Shown piece by piece: positions 11,914 through 24,499 of a stretch of DNA of 64,000 bases. The translations under genes and the position numbers were made by a program. This DNA comes from Mactromeris polynyma (taxonomy: Eukaryota > Mollusca > Bivalvia > Venerida > Mactridae). Within the stretch, counting starts at the first letter, position 1; each line of letters starts with the position of its first letter. The notes beneath the pieces are model-generated. The model saw only the letters and a program-made list of their open reading frames with translations. It did no database searches and was not told the DNA's origin. The DNA lies in the NCBI GenBank assembly GCA_032209605.1, contig JASFXZ010000001.1, positions 2,170,001-2,234,000 of the forward strand. The letters run 5' to 3'.

Positions 11914-12069
11914 CAGGGCCGTAAATTACATGGAGGCATGTAGGCAGTTGCCTCCTATTGCGGGCTGAAAAAAAAATCATTTTTTGTCTAAAAAGGGTCC
12001 AAACAATTTTTCGCCTCGCTCCGCGCGGCGGGGTGCCTCCCCTTCCAGGGGAGGCAATTTACGGCCCTG
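11914..12069. mobile_element. MITE with CAGGGCCGTAAATTAC termini
   Basis: 156-bp element starting CAGGGCCGTAAATTAC and ending AATTTACGGCCCTG. TACAT flanks both ends, a possible 5-bp target duplication. The interior has a GC-rich stretch (11 bases around gctccgcgcggcgggg). The CAGGG ends suggest a hAT-like relative, but the 5-bp duplication does not fit hAT well. Confidence 0.75.
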
Positions 12070-12079
12070 TACATGTATT

Positions 12080-12600
12080 GACAGTGAATATCTGTGTTCT
12101 TGTCCATATCGTATCCACCCTCGATAAACTGAGCTAGTCGTGCCACGGACTTACTTATCCATTCATACGTTTAATGGACCGGTAACCATGGCACGTGTAA
12201 TAAATGGCGCCCAACGTAAAAGTTTAACTAATTATATGTGGAAAATATAGGACTTTATCGAGTAAGTGTTACGTTTTATTCAGTTTCACGTTGGTGGTAT
12301 GGAACTTTGGACTGTCTAAGTTGACAGTCAGTTTAATATATATTTTAAGTTACATATATGTTTTTTAGAGCTTTTCAGTCTTGACTGAGTCAGTGTTTTT
12401 TTTATTACCTTCATTTTAATTAACTTGCATTGTTATCTTGATTTTTCGAGTTGTGGAGTATACTTCATAGTGCTGTGGACATCATTTGTCTTCAGAGGGA
12501 GCGATACCTGCTCGTTCGTTTGTGTTTGTGGACGAAACAGATAACTATCGAGGAGAGCGTCCTTGTTGGAGGAGATCGCTAAATGGACACCGTTGTTGTA
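12080..12600. other. Intergenic, no feature seen
   Basis: No gene or repeat recognised. The 3' part runs into the duplicated SINE-like block. Confidence 0.4.
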
Positions 12601-12603
12601 TTT

Positions 12604-13110
12604 GCGTTTATTTATCGTCGCCATCGGTTTCCCACATGGTCGACGCCTCCGGAAGAAAGTTAGTCATTTTAGATTTTTGGAGGACAGTGCATGATACAGG
12701 AGATGCCCCAGTTCCAGAAGCACACCTGGTTCTTTTACGTGCTCGATGTAAGGCATCATACACGGGACCTCGGTTTTTAAAGTCTCGTCCGAAAGGCTGT
12801 TAGTCCTGTTAGTGATGAAGCGGGGAATCGAACCTGTATTGCGTTTATTTATCGTCGCCACCGGTTTCGCATATGGACGATGCCCCCGGAAGAATGTTTA
12901 GTCATTTTAGATGTTTGGAGGATAGTGCATGATACAGGAGATGCCCCAGTTCCAGAAGCACCCCTGGTTCTTTTACTTGTTCGATGTAAAGCATCATATA
13001 CGGGACCTCGGTTTTTAAAGTCTCGATCGAAAGACTGTTAGTACTGTCAGTGATGGAGCGGGGAATCGAACCTGCGATCGCTGGATTACCACTGGACTAC
13101 AGATCCGCTA
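12604..13110 (-). mobile_element. tandemly duplicated tRNA-derived SINE
   Basis: On the minus strand the head at 13110-13050 reads as a tRNA-like GGATCTGTAGTCCAGTGGT (A box) and AGGTTCGATTCCCC (B box). The body (13050-12841) is followed by a second, headless body copy (12830-12604) with a period of 237 bp, both ending in the same 'cgacgataaataaacgca' tail. The overlapping short ORFs are by-products of this repeat. Confidence 0.7.
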
Positions 13111-13414
13111 CACACCGTTTAAGCAGGCACAACATATACGTATGGATGGGAGAGGCGGAGTTACGTCTGGATGGGCGGGACTTGTATAAAATTGTGCCGT
13201 ACAATGCAGAAGTTACGTACATCATCTAGTCTCGCGTCATTTTACGTGTGGGCATGTTTTCTGTAAATAATTAATTACGTCATAACTCAATCAGTAACAC
13301 CCAAAGTCTGACACAAACCTGATAAAAACAAACAAAATTAACACATTACTGTGTAATCATTACGGCATCTCTAAAACACTGTCACACTGCAGCGAGAAGT
13401 CGGAAATACATCCA

Positions 13415-13676
13415 AAACATGTCATACATTGACATCCAAAACATGTCATACATTGACTTCCAAAACATGTCATACATTGACTTCCAAAACATGTCGTACA
13501 TTGACTTCCAAAACATGTCATACATTGACTTCCAAAACATGTCATACATTGAATTCCAAAACATGTCATACATTGAATTCCAAAACATGTCATACATTGA
13601 CTTCCAAAACATGTCATACATTGAATTCCAAAACATGTCATACATTGAATTCCAAAACACGTCATACATTGACTTC
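13415..13676. repeat. 24-bp minisatellite covering the transporter stop codon
   Basis: About 11 tandem copies of a 24-bp unit containing 'aaaacatgtcatacattga'. In transporter orientation (minus) the first unit supplies the last codons and the TGA at 13664-13662. Because 24 is a multiple of 3, the other frames stay open through the whole array. Confidence 0.93.
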
Positions 13677-16600
13677 CGTGTCGCATTCAGAGATCTCCGA
13701 ACTATGGGTATTTCCTCCATTTGACATTTTTGTCTTTCCGTGTTCAGTTTCCAGTTCAATATCATGGTCATCCATTGATAAACTCACATGATTGGTGTCC
13801 ATATGTTTATGTTTTTCATCAATGTCAGCGAGATTGTTCTTACACAGACTGTAGACTACGGCAGTACAGAAGGTATGACTAACAACGTTACTTGTCGAAC
13901 GTATCCGGTCACTGTAAGAAAACAAAAATGTGCATTAATAATAAAAAAGTGCGAAAAACAATTTAAACATAATAAGACCACCATTGGGGCCCCTGAAAAC
14001 TGGTCTTATGATCGACGTGGTCCTTAAGTGAGGTTTAAAAAAATCGAAAAAAGATGACCAAAACTGATATATTTAATGTATGTTTTTGATGTTATTGTAA
14101 GCATATTTACTGGAATGAAATATACACAAAAACCCATCTCTGACGATCTAGCTACAAAACAAATGCTGGGAGACAATGCCCCCTGACCCTGCTTAAACTA
14201 GGCCTACCAATCTATTTAGCTTTACTACGCCCCTGACACATAACTATTCTACTTACAGATACCATTCTACAGCCAGTAACAATGCAATATCTTCCATTGG
14301 TATATTCATTGATGTAAGGATCATTATTGTAGTCATAATACTCGCACTTGGTACTGATGGAATGGCCATAGCAGCAAAAGTCACCAGCAACCTACAGGTG
14401 AAATAACATATTGTTTAACAAGCCTGAATAAATATTCCAAGTAAATGTATGTGAGAAACCATAGTACAATTCAATATTAGTAACAAATACCCCAGAATGG
14501 TTTGAAAGTACATGTATTTGTCTCCTGGTTTTGCTTTAACAACATGTTGAATAGAAAACTTTGCATAGAAGTGCTGGAATCTGTTTAATCTATTTGTCTC
14601 ATTTGTAACGGGGGTTACAGTCACGTTAACAGCCTGGGTCATGTAGTGACCTTTCAAGCTGTTAGGATGGAGGACGAATCATCGACTTTCTGGAAAGCTT
14701 CCTCATGTACAATTTCATTCTACATCCTAGGTAGTATTCGAACCCACAACTGTGAGACACAAGGCATTTGAAGTTGGTGGCCATAACCGCCATGGAAGTC
14801 CCCTAAAGCTGTCATAGATTAGGCAAAGTGAATTTTGACGATATTGATATATTGAATGAGAAGTATTGACGATACATCGATATAATCAAGTATCGTGTAC
14901 TAAAAGGCTATTTACATGCTTGCAGTTCATCATTCCATTTATTTTCACTTCTAGTCATGGTCTAAAGCTTTGCACTATTATGAAAGTCATTTTTCTGCAA
15001 AGTAAATTTAAAAAAATATGAATAAACTATTTATTTTCCTTGAACACGTTTGATAGGCTTTTGACAGCGCACCAGATTCCATTTTTGTTTCGGGTGAATT
15101 TTCGTTGTTTTCAGGCATGTTTTCATAAGTATCGATGTTAAAAATATGTATCATTTGTCGATACCATTTACACTGATGACAGCTCTAAAGCTGCCTACTA
15201 TATTTGTCTACTTTGAATGTTCTGAAAGTGAGCCTGGAATACCATTCTTACCATATTAACAGAATATCTCCGAATAGAAGTTGTGTTCCTGACAAGTTGG
15301 CTATAAATACGGTTGCACCAGCAATATACAGAGCAGCACCACTACAGCTTAGCGTTACACTGAACGGAATCACAAATCTTGAGATACGTTTGTCGATGTT
15401 GTTCTTATCCTCACATGCGGTCATCATTTCCGGGATGGCAACGGCACTAAAGAAATGAACAGATAAACAAAGTAATTTACTCGGTAGCATGGCAAGTGGA
15501 GCAGTTATCAAATATGTTATAAGGAAAACCTGCTATACTGATGAATGTTACTGTATATAGCCATATTACATAATAAATAAATTACTGTCTGAATGAAAAA
15601 CTGTTATAAAAGTATTATAGCGTAGAACAGTCTGAGTCGTGTATCATATGTTACATTTCAAAGGTCACTATAGAATTAAAACTTAAAAGCCTTTAAAATT
15701 ACATGTATCATGTAAGATTTCAAAGGTACACTATAGAATTAAAAGCATTTAAATTACATGAATCATATATTACATTTCAAAGGTACACTGTAGCATTAGA
15801 AGCATTTAAAATTACATTATCATAATTATGTTACATTTCAAAGGTACACTATTGAATTAAATGCATTTAAATTAAGTATTTTCTTATTTTTACTAAAATT
15901 CCCCTAATATTTATACATATAGATTGGCAAAGATTCAAACAAGGTAAAATGCATACATCAGGGGTGGGGCATTTGAGCCTGTAGCAGCAGCTATTCCTTT
16001 GACCCCTGGACTTTCCAAAAAGCCACATTTTGATCCAAAGGATTCTGGCCGAAGGGTCAATTTTACCCTAAATCATTGGCATTTTGGCTATAAAATGGTA
16101 AAATCTGGTAAAAAAATATCAAAATGAATACAGTGCGCAGCCTGGAACCCCTGAATATCTCATTTTTAGCCAATTTCCTTCTCTTTGGACAAAAAATGTT
16201 AAAATGTGTCTGATTTTGTCAGTTATGTACAAAAAATGTAATTTTGTCACAGCATGTAGTGGGATTTGAACATTTTATTCATATATTTGCCAATGAAAAA
16301 TCTCAACCAACCTACAAAAAATACATACAAAGAATTATGTTTTACACTTACCTGCTTGTTGAAGCAAATGCTATCATCCAAGGTCTGGCGATAGTAAGGA
16401 GAAATTTATAGGGATTTTTGTGTGTAAATACTAGAAATATGACGGACAATAAGACCAGCTGCTGTATAACGATCCCCAATGTTATAGCCGCAATAAACAG
16501 GCCAAGATGTGAAAATACCCCGGCAACATCTTCGATACTAGCTATGGACACGGCAATCAGGCTGATGACACCAACGGGCGTTGTCCTGCAAAACAAAATC

Positions 16601-19600
16601 GTCATGTATTTAAACACTACATAAGCAGTGGTCATTCACATAAATTTGAAAATGATATCTTTACACCAGGACTCCAATATCAAAAATAATTCTTTATAAT
16701 AAACTGTAAAAATCCTTTTTTGCGAGGTTTATATTTGTGCGTTAATTGACCATGAAGATATGCAAATTTTGACAGGTCAATAAATATATACTATACCAGA
16801 GATCTGTGTCAGGATGTCTTGTTTTGTGAATATGGCATTACATGAACTACTGTAACTAACTTAAAAATACGTAACTAACAGGGTTCCCACTCTTTTTCCA
16901 GAAAAAAAATCAAAGACTTTTCAAGGGTATTTTCACAAAATTCAAGGACCAAAACAGCATTTGTACTGCTATTTTATTCATTCAACATGTCTTTCAAATT
17001 AACTTATTCCAAGAACATTTAAGTATTAATCTTCAAATTATGAACTTAATTATATACAAGGAAATGTTAACTCACTCAGACGCGAGTTTTCCAAGGCTTG
17101 CAATGCCGCTATTTTTTATCTGTTTAAAGTTTGTTTTTTTAAAGCCCACAATAATATTGTAAGTGTCCAGAAAATACAAAAGTCCGACTTTTCCCCGTTT
17201 TTTAATCTTATTTTTAAAATTCAAGCACTTTTCCAGGCCTGGAAAATGACATGAAAATATCAAGGATTTTTCCAGTATTCCAGGAAGCGTGGGAACCCTG
17301 ACCTAAGTTGTAAAAAAGGACATGAATGAATGAAGAGAATATTTGCTTACCACACAAACCAACGAACTACAACAATGACAATGTCTGATATAGACTGCGT
17401 GAGATCTAGGAATAGCTGACCTTTACCCTTCAGACTCGACGCAGCAAATCCAAGCAAGGTGCAAGCGAATATCAAACCTGAAAACATACAAATGATTTTA
17501 AACACCAATTAAAAATGTTACACACACAACAGTACAGCACATCTCTTCAGTTCCATTTATCAGACGTCTTATCAAACATTGACACCATTTTAAATACGAT
17601 CAAGTCTATAATTTAGTTTAAACTGATTTATTCCACATTTTAGTACACATTATTTTCAACTTATATTAAACTTTCTTGATGACTGCCTCCATGTGGTTAC
17701 AAACCAGTTGTCTAAAATCAGGAATTGTGAAGTCGGAGGATCAACCTCGTCCAAGGCTGAAAGAGGACCCGAGTCAATTAGCTCTTGACCCCTTGACCAC
17801 TGTACGGCTCTCTAATGTTTATATTTTGTTTTATACTAATTTTGATATGATTGCAAGTCTTATGCTACTTTCTTATGTGCGCTTAATGATCAAAGCTGTT
17901 GATGTGCCATAAACACCCAATTATTCACTCGCTCGCTCCTCCGATCTTTCCATTCCATACCTTCCTTCCTTCATTCCACGCCATACAATCTCAACCAAAC
18001 ACATTAATAATCCATTACATATATTTACCGATTATGTTTGGGTTTCCCATTTTTCCCAAATATTTTGTGACACCCTTCATTGTCTCATTTTGTGTTCTAT
18101 TTTGATTCGAATCAATCGTCAGCTTGTCGACAACTTTATACTTTGTCTGTGTTTGAGCAAATGTTGCCTCGAATAAATTGTCTGGTATAATATTTCTGTA
18201 GGAAAAAGATAACGCAAATATAAGTAATATATGTCTAATGCCATTTTAATCAATATTCTTATAAAATTATCTAGCCCCGCATACGTGTCTCTGTCTCCGA
18301 CTTTTACACGCGTTTTCGTAACAGAGCCTAGTCTGTTCGGTCGATAATAAAGACGCCAGAAGAGTGCCGTTAAAATCGTGCGGCAAAATTCCACGTTTTT
18401 GGACGGTACCGCATAGGTACCGTCTATACAAGTAGGCAATTTGAGAGGCATACAATAATTGGTTCCCGTTTTCAAAACACGAAATAGACTGAAAGCCGGT
18501 AACGTGTCAAAAACGTCCACATCGGCCTAATTACTACGCAAACAAAATAGTTCCAAAGTTCACCGAACGAAATAATATCATAAACGTTTCAATAAAATGA
18601 AATGTTGAAAAGGTGACCTGCTAAGTGGTCTGTGGACTAATTAGCTGTTTCTGTGGAGTTCAGATGGGGTTTTACAGTTTTGGATTAATCGTAGATATGG
18701 TCTCGTTGCGCACGTTGTCATCTTTCTACGTACACCTCACTCTGTGCTTGGAAAATTAATTGGAAAATACCCCACTACAACAAGATAACTCATAACCTAT
18801 GGCAAGCTATTGATATCATAACTTTATGCCTGGGCATACTGATTTTACTCTAAGTCCGTGCTGATATAATTTGATATGTCAATTTATAATTAAATATCCA
18901 CAAACGTTACATAAAGGCAAAGACCTAAAGGTCTTTGATAAAGGGTATGATATCTTTGTATTTAATTTATTTACAATCGTGACAAACATTTCACTTGTTA
19001 CAATTTTAAGGTTCTACCATTATGACTGACCATTTTTCTTTATTTCGGTTTGAAAATCTAGTATTTCTAGAACAAGTCGGATTGAAGATCTTTTGGAAAA
19101 AATGTTTACTATTTCGCATTTCTGTCTTATGTTTTAGTTTTGTTTCATATTCCATGCAAACCATCTTACCTATTTACACATACTTTGATATTATAAAACT
19201 GTCAAGATACAAAACGAAAACTTGTATGCAACTAGTTGCCAGCTTGGCTACAGAGACGAGTGGTACCGTCCCACAGCACTTTTGTGCGTTGATTCCTATA
19301 GGTTTGAGCATGGTTTTGTTACGAAGACGTGTGTAAAAGTCGGAGTACAGAGACACGTATGCGGGGCTAGGTTGGAACATACATACATTGTACATGTTTA
19401 TCTATATAAATGTAGTCAGATGTCAGACTTGGTCAAATTTGTGGCTGCTCTCCTACCTAATGGCTCAATGTAAATTTGAACAAAAGTATATGAGTTGAAA
19501 ATACATGTAACAAACCTTATAAGATCTGCAAGAATATCTTGTGCTTGCATATTGCCTTCCACATTTGTTTGTGGCTCAATCATTTTTGTATGACCTACAA

Positions 19601-22600
19601 TAAAATATGAAAACATGTATTTTCCTAAAATCAGTCTGTGTTTTGTTAAATACTATACCTGCACTCTTCATATATTATTGTTATAACAAGTTTTTCAATA
19701 TTTGTTTTGTTGACATGAATGAGTCGGGTTTCGTGACTGATTCAATATCATTACTTTTGCCAGTACATTCTAATCCATTTAATTTATTGCGATAATATTT
19801 CTAGACCGAGTCAGTGGAACTAGAACTAGATCAGATCTAGAACTTGTACAAAATATTAAATTGTATGATAATTAAAAAAAATCACTTATTCTAAACTAAT
19901 AAAAGCATAATTATAAAGCTTTCCCTAGAAACACAAAAGCATACACCGCTTTTATTGTTCATTTGTTAGAGCGCCCGCTTCGTATGCGAGCGTTCGTGGG
20001 TTCAATCCCCGGCCGTGTTATACCAAAGGCGTGAAATATGGTAACAGTAATTCCCTTACTAAGCTCATGGTACATACAGGTTAGTACATGAGGAGGTAAA
20101 TAAGCCAAGGTAAGTATTTGGTAGTGGATACCTGGCAGGTATAGTCCGAACAAATTCACCTGATCCTGACCTTTATGCATGAATAGATTATACATCGCCT
20201 ACGGTGACTATATAATGTTCCAATTATGGAAATCGTTTTATTTGTGGATTTCTTTCATTATGTATTATTAAATGACTAAACGTGTACATCCTCCATAGGC
20301 AAGTGGTTAGTGTACAGAACTCCTGTCTAGAAGTCGTGGGTTTTTTCCATAATAACAACTTGTTATGCAGATAACCACGTGCATATCTATAATTATAATC
20401 AATACCACAGAAGCCGATTAGTGAACAAATATAAATTTAGATAATCAGTCTACTGTGAAATTATGCTAATTGAGGTCAGGAGGATCAGGTTAATTTGTCC
20501 GAGTAATATCACCTGAGCTTTGAATCCCATATGATACTTGATGATCAAATCTGGTATTAAATCAAGCTTCTATATCATTGTCTTATCTATATATAAGTCA
20601 CAAAACGTCTACTAACCTGGATTGAAGATATACACAGATCCAATACCCAGTAACGAGCCAAGAGCATTTGTTGAAATTATGAACACAAACGCTACAGAAC
20701 TTATCTTCCCATTTGACTTCGGATCCAAAGCAGCAGAGCCTGAAAGTATGAAGATTATAATGAAAGGAAGCGCATATTTTCTATAATGTTATAATTAATC
20801 TCTTGATTAATGACAATTTTATTAATTAACCAGGGATTTCCGTGACACAGAAATCGTGAGTGCCTGACTCCCTTTTCTTTCTAGGGACTCCCATTTCCCT
20901 CTTGTGCATTCCTGGGACCCCTAAAATAAGTCTTTGTCAAGTATAAACTCACTGCATATCTGGGACCCTATAAAATTACTAAGGACCTCCAATTTGTCAA
21001 ACACGAGGTTCAAAGGACCCCTAGCTGAAAAATCCTGGGGAAGACCCTGATGAACTATATAATATTGAACATTTCAACCAGCAGTTAACCTTAAACTTTT
21101 AAAATAGTAATTTTCAGCATTTTTCTGGTTCAATTCACATAAGTAAACTTTAATAGTCCGGAATTTACAAAGTTTTCACAATTTACTTTTAAACGTTTTG
21201 ACGAGTAATAAGACCTGGTAAGCTAGTTGTTCGAAACATGATAAATTTGATCTATGACCTACATTTAGCGGTAGGTGATTGGCGAAAAAAGCAGTAATAT
21301 AAAACAATTGAAAGTCGTTTAACATTTACATACTTAGCCAAGGGGATTAACTCTTGCAAAGACTAAGTGGTAATTTTTTGTAGCATTTGTCTCCCCTGCG
21401 AACAGCAAAATTACTCCAAAGTACGCACATTGTGCTATCACGCGGTACTTTTGGGTACGACATCAGGTATATGGGGCATGACATCGGGTATACACGACGT
21501 GGCGCTGTCACGTGGTACTTTAGGGCACGGCATCGGGTATGCACGTGGCGATGCGCACGCACATGAGCAATATCTTCAGATACCCGAGTATTGTTCCCCC
21601 AATTTAATACCTTCTGAATCCGACTGTTTGCTAAACACTATCGTGACTTTCATTAGCTTCATCAACTTCGAATATTGTTCGAAATATGGTTTCTGTATTT
21701 AGATATGGCATGTTAGTTTAGATTTTGTGTGGTCATAACTTACTTAAACTGGTTACATTACGTTCTACTTACCACATATTACACTGCAAGCAATTAATGG
21801 CACAATCATCATCTTCAACAGACAAAGATACAATTGTCCAGGTAAGCCTGAAATTAAAGTAACAAATTGATACCTGAATGAATCCCTACAAGGCATTTTG
21901 ATGGCTAGTTGATATTGTGAGTACTTCAACAACTGGAAGTGGTTGATGTACTCTATGGTAGCGCTGTTACAGCCCGTTTTGTAATAAAAACCCGTTTTGT
22001 AATAAAAACACGTTTTGTAATAAAAACCCGTTTTGTAATAAAAACCCGTTTTGTAATAAAAACCCGTTTAGTAATAAAAACCCGTTTTGTAATAAAACCC
22101 GTTTTGTAATAAAAATTCCAAAGTTGACAGAAACGTCTTATTTCATCATGAAATGTTCTGAAATAAGACATATTTTACATTTGTAGACTGATTTCCAGTT
22201 ATTTCATGATGAAATAAGACGTTTCTGTCAACTTGAAATTGCTATTACAAAACAGGTTTTTATTACAAAACGGGTTGTTGTAATCATCGATAGAAACGAT
22301 ATCGATGTATCATTGATATTTTTCCACTGATCGACTATTGATATATGTTTTACAAAATCGATTATTACGAAACATGAATATATGCCTGAAAACGACAAAA
22401 AATCACCTTAAACAAAAATGGAAGTTTGTGTGCTGTAAAAAGCTTATATGCCTAAAACTTCACCATTATTAACCTTAAAATTGTTTGCAGCAAATTTGCA
22501 GCTAACTTCATTTGAATGATAAAAGTTTGCAACAGAACAGTTTGCGGCAACTTTGCTGCAAATTTGCAAGAAAGTTTGCAGGAGGCTTGTTTTTTTTAAG

Positions 22601-23158
22601 GGAAGGCAATTTCAACGTGCTGTCGAAACACAGTGGGTGGCTAAGTTAGTCGCTAATGATAATGATCAAGAGACGTTATATTCGAGTATATTCGGTTAAA
22701 GCATGGAGCCAATATCGATTATTGATTATTGACCAGTTTGACACTGACAGATTTCATTTTCTTGGGGAAGGGAGGCAATCGAATTTAGAGGAAATGGCTT
22801 AAACAAAGCCGATAATCAAGGGAGATCATTCTTGATATTTATCCAAGAAAGCTGCACATGTTAATAAGTACGGGTTCGTTTTTAAGTGAAAAAAATAAAG
22901 TGAAAGAAATATTCAGTAGAGCTACTTACCAAGCCACATTAAAGCATTTTCTGACGGATAGGTGATTCGAACACCGAACCCAAGTGCGAAGCCCAGAACG
23001 ACACCAAGTAGCGTTAATACCAACAATAAATTGTTGAGAATGGCTGATTTCAATACGCGCCATATTCTTCCAATAAACGTCTTTTTATTATCATCATCTT
23101 TGTCTCTGAGACGCTTAGAAACATCTCCGTCAGTTAACGATGCCTTCTCCGGATCCAT
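13662..23158 (-). CDS. SLC1/EAAT-family transporter lacking sodium-site residues, 10 exons
   Basis: Exons 23158-22930, 21847-21773, 20739-20617, 19594-19516, 18195-18029, 17477-17351, 16585-16352, 15446-15252, 14391-14257 and 13911-13662 join in consistent phases to 537 aa. Family members are trimeric plasma-membrane glutamate/neutral amino-acid transporters. Seen: cytosolic N-terminus, TM1 (LLLVLTLLGVVLGFALGFGV), TM2 (GQLYLCLLKMMIVPLI), an extracellular loop with NRT and NET sequons (exon 5), an HP1-like STSSAVAIP (residues 342-350), an HP2-like AIPSVPSAS and TM8 VEWYLDRIRSTSNVV. Substrate-contact D456 and R459 and N463 are kept. The family NMDGT signature is SCSGA (378-382), and the TM8 Asp of the sodium site is H467. 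I infer altered or absent sodium coupling. The C-terminus is acidic and ends in a minisatellite. Closest human relatives are SLC1A1-3; no symbol is assigned. Confidence 0.9.
15640..15870. repeat. about 58-60-bp tandem repeat, 4 copies
   Basis: Four imperfect copies of a unit containing 'ttacatttcaaaggtacactatagaatta' lie in a transporter intron. Phase and exon structure are not affected. Confidence 0.8.
16879..17300. mobile_element. hAT-like MITE in transporter intron
   Basis: 422 bp, starting CAGGGTTCCCACTCTTTTTC and ending GAAGCGTGGGAACCCTG; both ends carry inverted CAGGGTTCCCAC. The subterminal sequence is rich in 'ccagg/aaagactttt' motifs typical of this class. A clear 8-bp target duplication was not found. 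A related decayed element is at 35507-35962. Confidence 0.75.
19960..20215 (+). mobile_element. tRNA-derived SINE (threonine-like head)
   Basis: The head has 'gttagagcgcccgcttcgta' and a B box GGGTTCAATCC. A CGT triplet is in anticodon position, but the acceptor stem is not intact. The tail 'gtccgaacaaattcacctgatcctgacc' reappears inverted at 20465-20502, so a second truncated copy in opposite orientation lies nearby. Confidence 0.6.
20303..20345 (+). mobile_element. SINE head fragment
   Basis: 'ggcaagtggttagtgtacag' plus 'gtcgtgggtt' resemble A and B boxes of the SINE at 3893, truncated after the head. Confidence 0.4.
20465..20502 (-). repeat. Inverted SINE tail fragment
   Basis: Reverse complement of the tail at 20139-20173. 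Confidence 0.6.
21973..22277. mobile_element. Foldback element with an expanded 18-bp terminal repeat
   Basis: Inverted arms at about 22090-22154 and 22201-22276 share 'gacagaaacgtcttatttca' and extend outward into an 18-bp unit, cccgttttgtaataaaaa. The left arm has eight tandem copies (21973-22115) and the right arm two (22243-22276). A 46-bp loop separates the arms. It lies in the first transporter intron. Confidence 0.88.
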
Positions 23159-23679
23159 GGTAAAAAATTATGTTGAAAGAATCCGAGTATACGTGAACTT
23201 CCTATTTCTTATTATACTGATGTTCCGTGTCGAAATTGGCTAAAAGGACAATTTTGATGTGTATTTATTATCTTTAGAGTGAATAAAAATATCGAATCAT
23301 TCTTCTAGAATGATCACGTACACTCTTTACAGACATGCTCTTCAAAATGGATTCATATTTGGCGGCAAAAAAACTTTATTATGACATCATAGAAAGAGTA
23401 TTCAAGGGAAATCACCCTTGATTACTTAAGATTACTTGGAAATGACACCATATTATGGGACCTTATATTTAATAAAGTGAAAGTCGAGTTACATAACGAT
23501 TTATGGGAATTAATGTTTTTAGATTCTAGATTTTTATTGATATTACTTTAATAAGCTTATTTGATCACTTATTGCGACCTCTTCCTGATTTGCTGTCAAT
23601 CCTAGAGATTGATACTTTCCAATCATTGATATAAACGGACATTAAATGATCAACAATATTATCATAAATTAGATTTTTG
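23159..23679. other. Transporter 5' flank
   Basis: Upstream of the transporter ATG. Presumably includes the 5' UTR or promoter, but no motif can be supported. Confidence 0.4.
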
Positions 23680-24035
23680 GCTCATATTTGGGGGTACCCG
23701 CGCCAATTCCCCAGCCAACGCTGCATTTTGCGTGTACCTTCCTACCCCCAAGAAAAATCTCATGGCACGATTTTTAACATTATCGATGCAAGAGAACGAT
23801 CGAACTCCCCAAATTGATGTACCATAATTAATGACGGGCCAAACTAAAGAAGGATACCATTTTGTAAAAACAGTGTATGGCATACCATTAACTACTTTAC
23901 ATTTAGCAATTAAAAGACCTAAAGCACGGCTAGCACTCTGAGCAACGGCATTTACTGTAACATAATAATCTAGATGTTGATCAAGAACAAGACCTAAGTA
24001 TGTATATTTACTAACAATAGACAAAGTACTATAAA
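23680..24035 (-). pseudogene. LINE reverse-transcriptase C-terminal fragment
   Basis: On the minus strand the reading frame from about 24035 to 23680 contains YLGLVLDQHLDY, AVAQSASRALGLLIAK, VWPVINYGTSIWGV and NRAMRFFLGVGRYT. These match the end of non-LTR retrotransposon reverse transcriptases (thumb/connection region: YLG, SAS.ALG, ILDY..EIWG, QNRA.RF.LGV). No palm YADD, endonuclease or 5' part is present, so it is a truncated, dead copy. Confidence 0.82.
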
Positions 24036-24104
24036 AAAACATTAGATAAAGTATAGTTTTCATGTTTGTTAAGGTAAACAAATGAACAAAAAATGAGCAT
24101 GATA

Positions 24105-24170
24105 TATCTTTACGATGTTACGATTGCTGGTCAATCTAGATCCAAAATGGATTTCGGTAATTTCACCAGA
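24105..24170 (-). repeat. Fragment of the exon-flanking repeat family
   Basis: Its reverse complement matches 'ccgaaatccattttggatct...gcaatcgtaacatc' of the repeats at 42565-42936 and 62075-62369. Confidence 0.7.
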
Positions 24171-24425
24171 GGAGATCTAGAGAAATTAGAATATGTACCG
24201 TGAGCCGTGAAACCACCCGATCCACATTGTATATATATCAATCACGTTTGTGTTATGGATTCGACTTTTCATACCAATCGTGAATCGAATAAAAAATGCA
24301 GATTTAAATCATAGAGCACTCATGGAACCTATCAATATCTACCCGAATAAACTTCCAACATTCATTTAGAAGTATATAAGATATATGTGCTAATTAACAT
24401 TTTATACAATTTTCCTGCATTCTGT

Positions 24426-24462
24426 CTGGGACCAATATATACAATGTATTTATTGGTCCCAG
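24426..24462. repeat. CTGGGACC palindrome, copy 2
   Basis: Inverted repeat with CTGGGACCAATATATA and TTTATTGGTCCCAG arms. The same hairpin as at 4025-4054. Confidence 0.7.
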
Positions 24463-24499
24463 AGTCTCCCACCTTTATTGCCTCGGTTTAATTTTGCCT

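Noticed and set aside
12486..12861. Short ORFs near the duplicated SINE
   Set aside because: They coincide with the 237-bp duplicated repeat body.
19960..20035. Functional tRNA-Thr gene
   Set aside because: Internal boxes are present, but the acceptor stem does not pair and a SINE body follows directly.
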